Origin: a bacterium | Lineage (GTDB): Bacteria; Bacillota; Clostridia; Lachnospirales; Lachnospiraceae | Reading direction: 5' to 3' | Assembly (NCBI GenBank): GCA_030535455.1 | Contig: JAUNJY010000017.1 | Coordinates: forward strand, 1 to 64,000 | DNA: 64,000 bases | In this document: positions 43,936 to 52,222 of the stretch, one piece after another | Numbering within the stretch: position 1 is the stretch's first letter | Layout: each line of letters begins with the position of its first letter | Position numbers and translations under genes: made by a program | The notes under the pieces: generated by a model | Told to the model about the DNA's origin: nothing | The model's database searches: none | What the model saw: only the letters and a program-made list of their open reading frames with translations

Positions 43936-43958
43936 CTTCTGGCCAAGTTGACCAGAAG
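43936..43958. repeat. 23-bp palindrome, copy B (best copy)
   Basis: CTTCTGGCCAA, G, TTGACCAGAAG: 10 of 11 arm positions pair. A further half-site CTTCTGGTCA lies at 44050 to 44059 over the rep stop codon. Confidence 0.75.
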
Positions 43959-43982
43959 TAGTTTTATTTACGCGAACAACGA

Positions 43983-44010
43983 GCCAAAGTCATGTTAGCA
44001 TGACCTTGGC
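43983..44010. repeat. 12-bp stem-loop downstream of rep
   Basis: GCCAAAGTCATG, loop TTAG, CATGACCTTGGC (11 of 12 paired). There is no T-run on the minus strand, so it is not a clear terminator. It lies between the best 23-bp palindrome and the rep stop, and shares the string TTAGCATG with the hairpin at 36984. Confidence 0.6.
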
Positions 44011-44056
44011 GACTGTCGCGATAACCAGAGAAATCCGCAAAGCGTGTTTCTTCTGG

Positions 44057-45061
44057 TCACTCCATCCCATACATATCATGGTTTACCTCAGCAGTAAAAT
44101 AATGATTAATGGTATTTGGTGCATTATAAAGTGCGGTAATGAGATAAGCCTTTATATTTGAAACCTTCGTAGTATTCTTCTCCATACATCCAATCACATA
44201 CTGTAGATGAGTTGTATTTAATTTTAAGAACCTACTCTTCACAAGACTGTACGGATAATTCTCTCCCGCAATCCGAACGGTCTTTCTTGGCACACAAACC
44301 ACATCACAAATCAATTGATACAGTTCATCATACATATCACGATCTCTCCACTCATAATTAGACATCATAATATCATACTCGATATTTTCTCTTATAAGTT
44401 CCATGTATCCCTCGGTCTGATCCACCTCCTCCATCTGTTGATAAGATTGACTGATAGGATTCTTATTACTCCATTTATTATTAGTCTCTATATTATTCGG
44501 GTGTAATAATTCCCCCGGTTCTGTAGTAGTTTCTACCCCAGTTCCATCACAAAAACTTCTCTGGCGAGAATTATTCACTGGTGCAACTTCTTCACTGGTT
44601 CCATTTTCGCACTGGTGCACTTTCTTCACCGGTTCCATAACTTCACCTGTGTCTTTATTCTCCTGGTGAACTTCTTTCACTGGTGTTTTATGTGCACTGG
44701 TCTTATCCTCAGAGACAAAGTTCTTCACATAAATTACATTAGCCACACCTGTCTGCTTTACGATATCAATTAACCCGATAGTTTCCAGTTCTTTTAATAA
44801 TACACCCGCAGTTTTCTTACTTACATTCAAATCCTCTTCAATATTATTAAGAGAATACTTGATGAAGACCTTATTGTCCTCATCAAGCCATCCTCTTCTC
44901 TTAGAAAGAGACATACGATCTAGCATGAGACCATAGAGAAGCTTCGCATTATTTGATAAATTCTTAAACCGTTCCTCTGTGATCAAAGCCTTTGGTAATC
45001 GATAAAAGGTAAACTGCTCTGACTCTCTTCCATAGTAAAAATCAAGCTCTAACTTCTCCAC
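44057..45061 (-). CDS. RepA_N-type replication initiator with DUF6017-like C-terminus
   Basis: 334 aa from GTG 45061, which overlaps the parB stop (TAGTG) and has AAAGGGGG nine bases upstream; an ATG at 45088 lacks a good site. The N-terminal RepA_N winged-helix region is plain (DFYYGRESEQFTFYRLPKALITEERFKNLSNNAKLLYGLMLDRMSLSKRRGWLDEDNKVFI). The linker (about 125 to 190) holds PVKEVHQ/PVKKVHQ-type repeats. The C-terminal region resembles DUF6017 (YDELYQLICDVVCVPRKTVRIAGENYP). The linker DNA is an iteron array, the expected origin position for this family. Confidence 0.85.
   Translation of the reverse strand: MEKLELDFYYGRESEQFTFYRLPKALITEERFKNLSNNAKLLYGLMLDRMSLSKRRGWLDEDNKVFIKYSLNNIEEDLNVSKKTAGVLLKELETIGLIDIVKQTGVANVIYVKNFVSEDKTSAHKTPVKEVHQENKDTGEVMEPVKKVHQCENGTSEEVAPVNNSRQRSFCDGTGVETTTEPGELLHPNNIETNNKWSNKNPISQSYQQMEEVDQTEGYMELIRENIEYDIMMSNYEWRDRDMYDELYQLICDVVCVPRKTVRIAGENYPYSLVKSRFLKLNTTHLQYVIGCMEKNTTKVSNIKAYLITALYNAPNTINHYFTAEVNHDMYGME
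44576..44701. repeat. Iteron array inside rep, candidate oriV
   Basis: Eight units begin with CACTGGT or a close variant (CACCGGT, CACCTGT, TCCTGGT) at 44576, 44593, 44610, 44627, 44644, 44661, 44678 and 44695, a constant 17-bp step. A weak ninth (CTCTGGC) fits at 44559. Units 1-2 and 3-4 also match as 29-bp blocks (26 of 29). RepA_N replicons carry their origin iterons inside rep. Confidence 0.8.
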
Positions 45062-45957
45062 TAATTCTGGCCCCCTTTCTCTTTCCATTCCTCTAATAAT
45101 TTCACAATAATACTCTCAATATCTTCATTGCTCATCGTTGGTTCAAAGTACGAATCCAACCGTTTCTGATTAAAAACAACTTTACGAATGGTTGCCTTCT
45201 TATAACTCAAAATTTCTCTTAGCCACTGTTCATTGAACAGTCCTTCTTTCACTGCGTTCTTAATTCGAGCAGACTGCTCCATAGTAACGAACATATTACT
45301 TTCAACCATAACACGATACACGATTTCCTGTTGCTCGTCTGATAAGAATGCCAAATCAACCCCTTGTGATATTCCAAGCTTCTTTGTATCAATACATTCC
45401 AGTAAATCCTCTGACAAATTAGATAAATAGATTAGTCTTTGTATTGTCTTACAACTTTCTCCTGCTAGATTACTCATTTCCTGCAAGGATAATCCACCTG
45501 TTGACCCTTGATGTTTCATTGCATCGTATTTCATACGATATGCTTTTGCTTTCTCACTAATTGAGATATCCTCTCTTTGTATGTTCGAATCTACCATAAT
45601 TACAGTAGATTCATCATCATTACAAACCTTTACCATCACAGGCATTGTCTCTAATCCTGCCAGGGTTGCGGCATGATGTCTGCGATGTCCTGAAATCAAT
45701 TCATAGCCACCCTCTGCACGAACTCTTACAATGGCTGGAACTAGGATTCCATACTGTTTTACACTCTCAATCATCTCTTCCATTTTCTCATCATCTAAGA
45801 CCTTAAACGGATGATTCTTAAATGGATGAAGTTCTGTAAGCGCCACATCTATAATCTGTTCCGCCTGAGATTGTACGATTGCCACGTTCTCGTCTACTCC
45901 AAACATATCCTCATAGGTTGATAGCTTGATTTTCTCTCCAAGATTTCTTTTACTCAT
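45061..45957 (-). CDS. parB: ParB-family partition protein
   Basis: 298 aa from ATG 45957 (AAAGGAGG nine bases upstream, overlapping the parA stop). The N-terminal ParB/Srx nuclease-like fold is typical (ALTELHPFKNHPFKVLDDEKMEEMIESVKQYGILVPAIVRV, then ELISGHRRHHAA). A central HTH follows (LSLQEMSNLAGESCKTIQRLIYL). It would bind parS-like sites and work with ParA to segregate the extrachromosomal form. Its site is unknown; the 23-bp palindrome is a candidate. Confidence 0.9.
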   Translation of the reverse strand: MSKRNLGEKIKLSTYEDMFGVDENVAIVQSQAEQIIDVALTELHPFKNHPFKVLDDEKMEEMIESVKQYGILVPAIVRVRAEGGYELISGHRRHHAATLAGLETMPVMVKVCNDDESTVIMVDSNIQREDISISEKAKAYRMKYDAMKHQGSTGGLSLQEMSNLAGESCKTIQRLIYLSNLSEDLLECIDTKKLGISQGVDLAFLSDEQQEIVYRVMVESNMFVTMEQSARIKNAVKEGLFNEQWLREILSYKKATIRKVVFNQKRLDSYFEPTMSNEDIESIIVKLLEEWKEKGGQN

Positions 45958-46732
45958 GACTAACAACCTCCTTTGTCAATTCTTCATATGCTAATGCTAC
46001 TTTTCCTTTTCCATCATGCTGATAAATACTCACGCCTTCTGCTGGTGTTTCCGCCGCCCTAACTGACATTGGAATTACATTTTCAAAAATATGAATACTG
46101 CTACCATACACATCATATAGTACCTCTGTAATTTCATTAGCATAATTGGTTCTGTAATCTACCATCGTAAGAAGAATTCCCATTATATGAAGCTTAGGAT
46201 TCATCTTTCTCTTTACTCTGCTGATTGTTTTAAGTAATTGCTGCAATCCTTTGATTGGCAAATACGCTGCCTGTACTGGAATAATAATCTCATCTGCCGC
46301 AACAAGCGCATTAAGTGTTAACTGTCCAAGGTTTGGCGAACAATCTACGATTATATAATCATAACGATCACTCACCATTTCGATATACTCTTTTAATACT
46401 GTTTCACTGCTCATAATTCCAATGAGAGATGTTTCCACACCCGATAATTCAATGTTTGCAGGCATTAAGTCAATTCCCTCTTTGTGATGAAGAATTCCTG
46501 CATCAAGGTCAAACTCTTCCTCATTCAATACCCACTCCATAATCTTTGCTAACGTAATATCAAGTTCATCTGGCTGCTGATATCCCAACGATTCTGTTAG
46601 GGAACCTTGTGGATCGTTATCAATAACTAACACTCTCTTGCCTGCCCTAGCAAGTCCAACTCCTACATTTACCGTAGTGGTAGTCTTTGCAACTCCACCT
46701 TTTTGATTTGCACATATAATCACTTTACACAT
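45950..46732 (-). CDS. parA: ParA-family partition ATPase
   Basis: 260 aa, Soj/ParA type without an N-terminal HTH. Deviant Walker A KGGVAKTTT near residue 11, DNDPQGSLTESLG, and DYIIVDCSPNLGQLTLNALVAADEIIIPVQ are all present. It forms an operon with parB and rep. Its ribosome binding site (GGAGGAC) lies in the end of the 58-aa gene. Confidence 0.9.
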   Translation of the reverse strand: MCKVIICANQKGGVAKTTTTVNVGVGLARAGKRVLVIDNDPQGSLTESLGYQQPDELDITLAKIMEWVLNEEEFDLDAGILHHKEGIDLMPANIELSGVETSLIGIMSSETVLKEYIEMVSDRYDYIIVDCSPNLGQLTLNALVAADEIIIPVQAAYLPIKGLQQLLKTISRVKRKMNPKLHIMGILLTMVDYRTNYANEITEVLYDVYGSSIHIFENVIPMSVRAAETPAEGVSIYQHDGKGKVALAYEELTKEVVSHE

Positions 46733-46734
46733 TT

Positions 46735-46911
46735 TTAGTCCTCCAACTTTTCTACTTTTCGAATTTCAACATACATTCTGTAATATTGATTGGTACCTTT
46801 ATTTGAAAATACATCTGAACTCTGGATTACTTCGATTTCCGGTTGATGCCCCAACCAGTCGCAAAACCAGTTAAGATCATACTTTTTTCCTTGTAGTCTA
46901 AGCTTTAGCAT
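46735..46911 (-). CDS. Small DUF3970-like protein (58 aa)
   Basis: 58 aa (MLKLRLQGKKYDLNWFCDWLG ... NQYYRMYVEIRKVEKLED), a short alpha-beta protein matching my memory of DUF3970. Its ATG overlaps the end of the upstream gene by 14 bases and has GAGGAG before it. Its stop lies just before parA. All three are clearly one operon. Function unknown. Confidence 0.6.
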   Translation of the reverse strand: MLKLRLQGKKYDLNWFCDWLGHQPEIEVIQSSDVFSNKGTNQYYRMYVEIRKVEKLED

Positions 46912-47356
46912 ATAACTCCTCCCACTCTACCTGAAAACAGTATTCTGGATATCGAATCTTGATTGCTTCCCAAAAATATCTTGCATATCCTGAACAGAAG
47001 ATATCTTCTACGGTATACATTCTACATTCTGACAACTGCTCGTCATGATCCCTGTAATCATCTACACTTGGAACTCCATTGCAATAAAGATTAAATGCCA
47101 TTCGAATAACCTTAGCACTTCCACTGGTAATCCATCCATTCGTTAAACATTCCGTATTGACGCATCCCGTTTCAAAATTATAGATTTGTCTTACATGTTT
47201 TCTTGTATCCTCACTAATTCCCAAACAATAAACCAATGCCTTATGATACACATCTTGGTATCTGCATTTTAGTATCCATTTCTCATAGAACTTCTGGTGA
47301 CTATCATTTTTGAAAATGATTCTTTCATTCTTTGCACTTAACGCTGTGTTTTTCAT
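46898..47356 (-). CDS. DUF6075-like protein, first gene of the rep operon
   Basis: 152 aa. The pattern IIFKNDSHQKFYEKWILKCRYQDVYHKALVYCLGISEDTRKHVRQIYNFETGCVN ... GWITSGSAKVIRMAFNLY is that of DUF6075, a small family seen in Clostridia next to parA on mobile elements. Soluble, function unknown. AAAGGAAACC precedes the ATG. It marks the last gene of the element on this side. Confidence 0.6.
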   Translation of the reverse strand: MKNTALSAKNERIIFKNDSHQKFYEKWILKCRYQDVYHKALVYCLGISEDTRKHVRQIYNFETGCVNTECLTNGWITSGSAKVIRMAFNLYCNGVPSVDDYRDHDEQLSECRMYTVEDIFCSGYARYFWEAIKIRYPEYCFQVEWEELYAKA

Positions 47357-47613
47357 TTTTTGGTTTCCTTTCTTTGAATCTATTTACGTGTTACATTTCC
47401 ATATCGCATTTGAAAATGTGGATAAAAAAAGGACCCTTCTCTAGAATTTCTTCTAAAGAAAAGTCCTCATTTTTATAATAATTTATCCTGTAAAGTTCAA
47501 AGCAATCCGTCACATGAGACCATATTTCTTCATCTCAAATTACGAATTTGTTGTAGTAAGCGTTGTAGTGAGCACCTACTAGAACTTCTGAAACCCTTGA
47601 TTTTACTGCATTC
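47357..47613. other. Junction between mobile element and lysS
   Basis: 257 bases with no gene. It holds the lysS terminator (47424 to 47467), the unmapped promoter of the rep operon, and a tandem direct repeat TTGTAGTAAGC / TTGTAGTGAGC at about 47530 to 47555. The right attachment site is probably here, but without the left end in the window it cannot be fixed. No tRNA gene is seen. Confidence 0.45.
47424..47467 (-). terminator. Terminator of lysS
   Basis: Long hairpin on the minus strand (AGGACTTTTCTTTAGAA / TTCTAGAGAAGGGTCCT) ending in a run of seven T. Confidence 0.8.
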
Positions 47614-49110
47614 TTACTTGTCTAAGCTTTTCATCGTTGGGAATAATAATACGTCACGGATTGCAGCTGAATCAGTAAGTAACATAACCATACGGTCGAT
47701 ACCGATACCAATACCGCCTGTAGGTGGCATACCATATTCTAATGCATTGATGAAGTCATCATCACAGTGTTGAGCTTCGTCATTACCGTTAGCAAATTGT
47801 TCTTCCTGTGCTAAGAAACGTTCTTTTTGATCGATTGGATCATTTAATTCAGAGTAAGCGTTAGCCATTTCTCTACCATAGATGAATAATTCGAAACGTT
47901 CTGTGTAAGCAGGATTTTCTGGTTTTTTCTTTGTTAATGGAGAAATCTCGATTGGATGATCCATTACAAATGTTGGTTGAAGTAATTTTTCTTCACAGAA
48001 TTCTTCGAAGAATAATGCTAAGATTTCACCTTTAGAGTGTCTTTCTTCGAACTCTACGTGATGTTCTTTTGCAAGAGCCTTAGCTTCTTCATCAGTTGTG
48101 ATTGTATCAAAATCAACACCAGCATATTTTTTAACTGCATCTACCATTGTGATACGTTCAAATGGTTGAGAGAAGTCAATTTCAACACCAGCATAGCTGA
48201 TCTTAGTTGTACCTAAAACTTTTGTACAAACATGTTTGTATAAGTCTTCAGTAAGATCCATCATGCCGTTGTAATCTGTGTATGCTTGGTATAATTCTAA
48301 TAATGTGAATTCAGGATTGTGACGAACGCTTAAGCCTTCGTTACGGAATACACGACCGATTTCGTATACTCTTTCTAAACCACCAACGATTAATCTCTTA
48401 AGGTATAATTCAAGAGAGATACGTAATTTAAGATCTTGATCTAACGCATTGTGGTGAGTTAAGAATGGACGTGCTTCTGCTCCACCAGCGTTTCCTACTA
48501 ATACTGGAGTTTCAACTTCCATGAAGTCTTGTCCATCTAAGTAGTTACGGATTTCACGAAGAATTGCAGATCTCTTAATAAATGTATCCTTAACTTCTGG
48601 GTTAACGATTAAGTCAACGTAACGTTGTCTGTAACGCATGTCTGTATCTTTTAAACCATGGTATTTTTCAGGTAAGATTTGAAGACTCTTAGATAATAAT
48701 TCAACTTTAGAAGCGTGAATAGAATATTCACCTGTCTTAGTTGTGAAAACTTCACCTGTGATTGCTACGATATCACCGATATCCATTTTCTTAAAATCTT
48801 TGTATTCGTCTTCTCCGATGCAATCTCTTGCTACATAACTTTGCATGTTGCCGTCACGGTCAGCAACGTTACAGAAACTTGCTTTACCCATAACACGCTT
48901 AGACATCATACGTCCAGCGATTGTTACTGTCTTACCTTCGTAATCAGCATAGTTTTCTTTGATATCAGCTGTATGACAAGTTACATCACATTTTGTAATT
49001 TGGAATGGATCTTTTCCATTAGCTTGTAAGTCCGCTAATTTTTCACGTCTTACTTTAAGTAATTGATTAAGATCTTGTTCTTGGTTCTTTTGGTTCTTAT
49101 TTTCAGCCAC
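47614..49110 (-). CDS. lysS: Lysyl-tRNA synthetase (class II)
   Basis: 498 aa. An N-terminal OB-fold anticodon-binding domain (about 60 to 150: [26 protein letters not shown]) is followed by the class II core. Motif 2 is [23 protein letters not shown] and motif 3 is [17 protein letters not shown]. It charges tRNA-Lys in the cytoplasm. The start codon is GTG 49110 with GGAGAG upstream. It follows greA by 159 bases and is probably co-transcribed from the promoter at 49873. Confidence 0.97.
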   Translation of the reverse strand: MAENKNQKNQEQDLNQLLKVRREKLADLQANGKDPFQITKCDVTCHTADIKENYADYEGKTVTIAGRMMSKRVMGKASFCNVADRDGNMQSYVARDCIGEDEYKDFKKMDIGDIVAITGEVFTTKTGEYSIHASKVELLSKSLQILPEKYHGLKDTDMRYRQRYVDLIVNPEVKDTFIKRSAILREIRNYLDGQDFMEVETPVLVGNAGGAEARPFLTHHNALDQDLKLRISLELYLKRLIVGGLERVYEIGRVFRNEGLSVRHNPEFTLLELYQAYTDYNGMMDLTEDLYKHVCTKVLGTTKISYAGVEIDFSQPFERITMVDAVKKYAGVDFDTITTDEEAKALAKEHHVEFEERHSKGEILALFFEEFCEEKLLQPTFVMDHPIEISPLTKKKPENPAYTERFELFIYGREMANAYSELNDPIDQKERFLAQEEQFANGNDEAQHCDDDFINALEYGMPPTGGIGIGIDRMVMLLTDSAAIRDVLLFPTMKSLDK

Positions 49111-49269
49111 TTCAAATCTCTCCTTCGTTTATGTATCCTAACTTTGTAGGCTTACATATCATATTTTCACTTCCTAATTATGATTATTACCAAATTTAGG
49201 AATTTTATCTCGATAATATAGCTGATCTTGTCTTGCAAAATCAGCTATACTTAGTTAATTCTTATTAGT

Positions 49270-49752
49270 TTAGTTAGAACGTTGGATTTCAAGCACTTTG
49301 TATTGAATTACACCTGCTTGTGTTTCAACGTCAACTGTTTGACCAACTTTTGCTCCAAGTAAAGCTTGGCCTACTGGGGATTCGTTAGAAATCTTTCCTT
49401 GTAAGCTGTTAGCTTCTGTGGAACCAACGATTTTATATTCTAATTCTTCATCAAATTCTATATCATAAATCTTAACGCTACAACCAATATTGATTGTGTT
49501 GATGTCTACATCGTCTTCATCAACTACTTCAGCATTTTTAAGGATTTTTTCGATTTCTTCGATTCTAAGTTCGATATCTCTTTGTTCATCTTTTGCTGCA
49601 TCGTATTCAGCATTTTCAGATAAATCCCCTTGCTCTCTAGCTTCTTTAATCTTTTGAGCTACTTCTTTACGTGTATTAACTTTAAGTTCGTGTAACTCTT
49701 CTTCTAACTTAATAAGTCCTTTATATGTTAGTATGTTCTTCTTATCTGCCAT
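49270..49752 (-). CDS. greA: Transcription elongation factor GreA
   Basis: 160 aa, full length. The N-terminal coiled coil has the expected acidic tip region (EAREQGDLSENAEYDAAKDEQ) and the C-terminal domain has SPVGQALLGAKVGQTVDV. GreA stimulates transcript cleavage by backtracked RNA polymerase. GGAGGTTGG precedes the ATG. The gene order greA-lysS is frequent in Clostridia. A 9-bp hairpin (ATAGCTGAT / ATCAGCTAT) lies in the gap before lysS. Confidence 0.97.
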   Translation of the reverse strand: MADKKNILTYKGLIKLEEELHELKVNTRKEVAQKIKEAREQGDLSENAEYDAAKDEQRDIELRIEEIEKILKNAEVVDEDDVDINTINIGCSVKIYDIEFDEELEYKIVGSTEANSLQGKISNESPVGQALLGAKVGQTVDVETQAGVIQYKVLEIQRSN

Positions 49753-49872
49753 CTAAACCCAACCTCCAACTTATATGGTTTTTTTCATGCCGCCTATGTC
49801 TTATTATATAGTCATCTTGCGGTAATTTTAGTGCATTCTATGACACTACGTATCTACATATACATTCTAAGT

Positions 49873-49901
49873 ATTATATCCTACGCGTTAAGTGTTGTCA
49901 A
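49873..49901 (-). promoter_or_regulatory. Consensus promoter of greA-lysS
   Basis: Minus strand TTGACA, 17-bp spacer, TATAAT: both hexamers perfect. The leader to the greA ATG would be about 115 bases. Confidence 0.9.
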
Positions 49902-50000
49902 CAACTGTAATCAATTTAAGCCTTAATTCTAACAACATTCTAATGATTTTAAATCATGTTATAGAATATCATCTTTTGTACAAATTTATACATGGTTTTT

Positions 50001-51971
50001 TTATGCAAAACTAAAGAATTTCCAAATAAATAGCAAGTAAATGTACAAGGCTATTAATGCATATACCATTCCGTAAAGAACCATCTTAATCATTTTTGGC
50101 TTTTCTTTACCATAACAGTACATGAAATAGAATAGGGATAGGATAATAGCAATGCTTAATCCGTAATTGCCCATGGTATTCCAATAGAAATCCTTTGATG
50201 CCAAAAGGGTTGTCTCTAATAACTCTGTAATCTGTGTCACGGAGTTTAATACTAAGCCTACAAATAGGAACGTAGAGATACGGAACGCTCCTTTTGGAGT
50301 ATTTAAGATTGGTTTTTTGTGTATCATATCAATTGCAGTTAAAACAAGGTTTGTGGAGAACATGATGGCGCATAATACACCTGCTAGCATGATTACTAAA
50401 ATAGCTAAACTTAAGTTGGACTGCGCGCTTGTGCTGCTATCTACTACAAACTCTCCTGCTCCTGTGCAGCCATAGCTCCATTTTGTGATTTCCCCTTTTT
50501 CATCGTGTCCAAAGTATATGTTCTTTGCTACTGTTTCTGTCAGGATACTTTCTTGCTCTGCATTGGTAGTACCTGCATATTCAAATACATATGGCTTTAC
50601 TTGTTTATATTTCTTATTGTCAAGTACAATGGTATTGTCATCACCCTTTGTAAAGCTGCTGCAGTTTCCAAAGTATCCAACAAACTGTAATACATTATTA
50701 TAAGCTCGTTTAGATCCTGTAAATGATAGATTTGTAAAGTCATCTAAGGATGGACTTGTCACAGGTTCACCTTGGGTCACTGTCACTTTTTGATTTTCAT
50801 CAATAAGCAATAAATTCATCAATCCATACATGAATTCTGAAGAAACGGAGGAATTACATAAGACTCCTACACCAAAATTACTGTCCGGAACAATGGTCAT
50901 CATACTGGAGTATCCATTGCTTGTACCTTCATGGTAATATGCCGTCATCTTGTCTGATGGATATTCATAAAATCCAATGCCTTGTCCTCTTGCATTTTCA
51001 TTAATGGAATAAGTCTTTTCAAACATTTTCTTAATAGTATCCGCTTTTAACAGCTTGCTATCCTCGTCCTTTGGCTGTATATATGCTTGAATAAACTTGG
51101 CAAAATCATTTCCATTGGTTACTGCTGCACCAGATGGATACAGGTTGGAATACATATATTCTACTTGTCTGAATTCGCCACCGTTTCCAAGGCCATAAGG
51201 AACTGCTTTCTTATTGTTGATGGCAGGTACATTTTTTGTATTTGCCAACATAGTCGTAGATGTCATGCCCACCTTTTCAAAAATGTTCTGTTGTACATAG
51301 GTGGAGAATTCCATTCCTGTAACACATTCCACAATATATCCTGCAAGTGCAGAGCAATAAGAGGAACCTGTCATTACCTCGCCTGGAGCATAAATCTGTT
51401 GCGGCATGGTGGAAAGCAATGCTGCCTTCAACGTAAGATCTAAGTCATCAGTATCGGACACTGCAATATCAAATCCGGTCTCTTCAAACCCTGCAGTATT
51501 ATTGATAAGATGCATCATTGTTATAGGTGTATCTGAAATCAGCTTGCCTTCTAATTCTTTTGAAAACTCTTCTGGCAAATAAGTAAAGATATTGGCCTGA
51601 AGATCAATGTTTCCTGCTTCTACCTGCTGCATGACTGCTGTATACGTATACATCTTGGTCAGTGAACCGAGTTCAAATGTGGTCTCCTCTGTACTAATCG
51701 GAGTCTCTTCTTCTAAGTTACTGTCACCATACGCTTTTTCTAATACTACTTTATTGTCTTTTACTGCAACTACGACTGCTCCTGAAACCGTATCTCCTAT
51801 GTAACTTTCCATATAGGAGTCCACTTTTCCTTGAACTTCATTTATTGGAATGTTCGACGGTGTCTTTCCAGTACTTGAGTCCTTTGCTGCATAAACTGTT
51901 CCTTGAAACATGGAAGTTGCAAGTGCTACTCCAAGTATGAACGAACAACATCGTTTCTTGATTTTTCTCAT
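50001..51971 (-). CDS. Secreted beta-lactamase-family serine hydrolase with C-terminal membrane helices
   Basis: 656 aa from ATG 51971 (AAGGAG upstream). A signal peptide (about 1 to 28) is followed by the class C-like hydrolase domain. SxxK is in ELGSLTKM, and the second motif region is GSSYCSALAGYIVE. GYSSMMTIVPDSNFGVGVL and YHEGTSNGYSS form the distal part. A lipocalin-like stretch follows, then four C-terminal membrane helices (about 520 to 650). This architecture is seen in penicillin-binding-protein-like esterases or peptidases of Bacillota. It is not good evidence of antibiotic resistance. Confidence 0.8.
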   Translation of the reverse strand: MRKIKKRCCSFILGVALATSMFQGTVYAAKDSSTGKTPSNIPINEVQGKVDSYMESYIGDTVSGAVVVAVKDNKVVLEKAYGDSNLEEETPISTEETTFELGSLTKMYTYTAVMQQVEAGNIDLQANIFTYLPEEFSKELEGKLISDTPITMMHLINNTAGFEETGFDIAVSDTDDLDLTLKAALLSTMPQQIYAPGEVMTGSSYCSALAGYIVECVTGMEFSTYVQQNIFEKVGMTSTTMLANTKNVPAINNKKAVPYGLGNGGEFRQVEYMYSNLYPSGAAVTNGNDFAKFIQAYIQPKDEDSKLLKADTIKKMFEKTYSINENARGQGIGFYEYPSDKMTAYYHEGTSNGYSSMMTIVPDSNFGVGVLCNSSVSSEFMYGLMNLLLIDENQKVTVTQGEPVTSPSLDDFTNLSFTGSKRAYNNVLQFVGYFGNCSSFTKGDDNTIVLDNKKYKQVKPYVFEYAGTTNAEQESILTETVAKNIYFGHDEKGEITKWSYGCTGAGEFVVDSSTSAQSNLSLAILVIMLAGVLCAIMFSTNLVLTAIDMIHKKPILNTPKGAFRISTFLFVGLVLNSVTQITELLETTLLASKDFYWNTMGNYGLSIAIILSLFYFMYCYGKEKPKMIKMVLYGMVYALIALYIYLLFIWKFFSFA

Positions 51972-52150
51972 TCGATTTCTCCTTAATCTATGTAATACAA
52001 ACAATATTTTATCAATTTCACCAAAATATTGCAACTTAAAAAGGTGCTATGGAAAGCTTCTCCAAGAGATATATCTTATGGCTATAAGAAGTTTTTCTAC
52101 CATTCCATAAATGCCTGTCTATTCAAGTATTTACAACCTTTTTATAAAAC

Positions 52151-52184
52151 AAAAAGACACCTCCAAAATCCATCTGGAAGTGCC
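52151..52184 (-). terminator. Terminator of the sugar transferase gene
   Basis: 10-bp stem (GGCACTTCCA / TGGAGGTGTC with G-U pairs) and a five-T tract on the minus strand, about 40 bases after the stop. Confidence 0.75.
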
Positions 52185-52222
52185 ATTTTTATATAAGTTT
52201 ATAGTTATTTAATATTTGCGGG

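Noticed and set aside
49111-49269. T-box or riboswitch leader before lysS
   Set aside because: Only a simple 9-bp hairpin is seen in 159 bases. There is no T-box sequence or anti-terminator alternative, and the gene is probably read through from greA.
50001-51971. Beta-lactam resistance gene
   Set aside because: The protein is a large PBP-like hydrolase with four C-terminal membrane helices, and the second active-site motif is atypical. Nothing supports drug hydrolysis.
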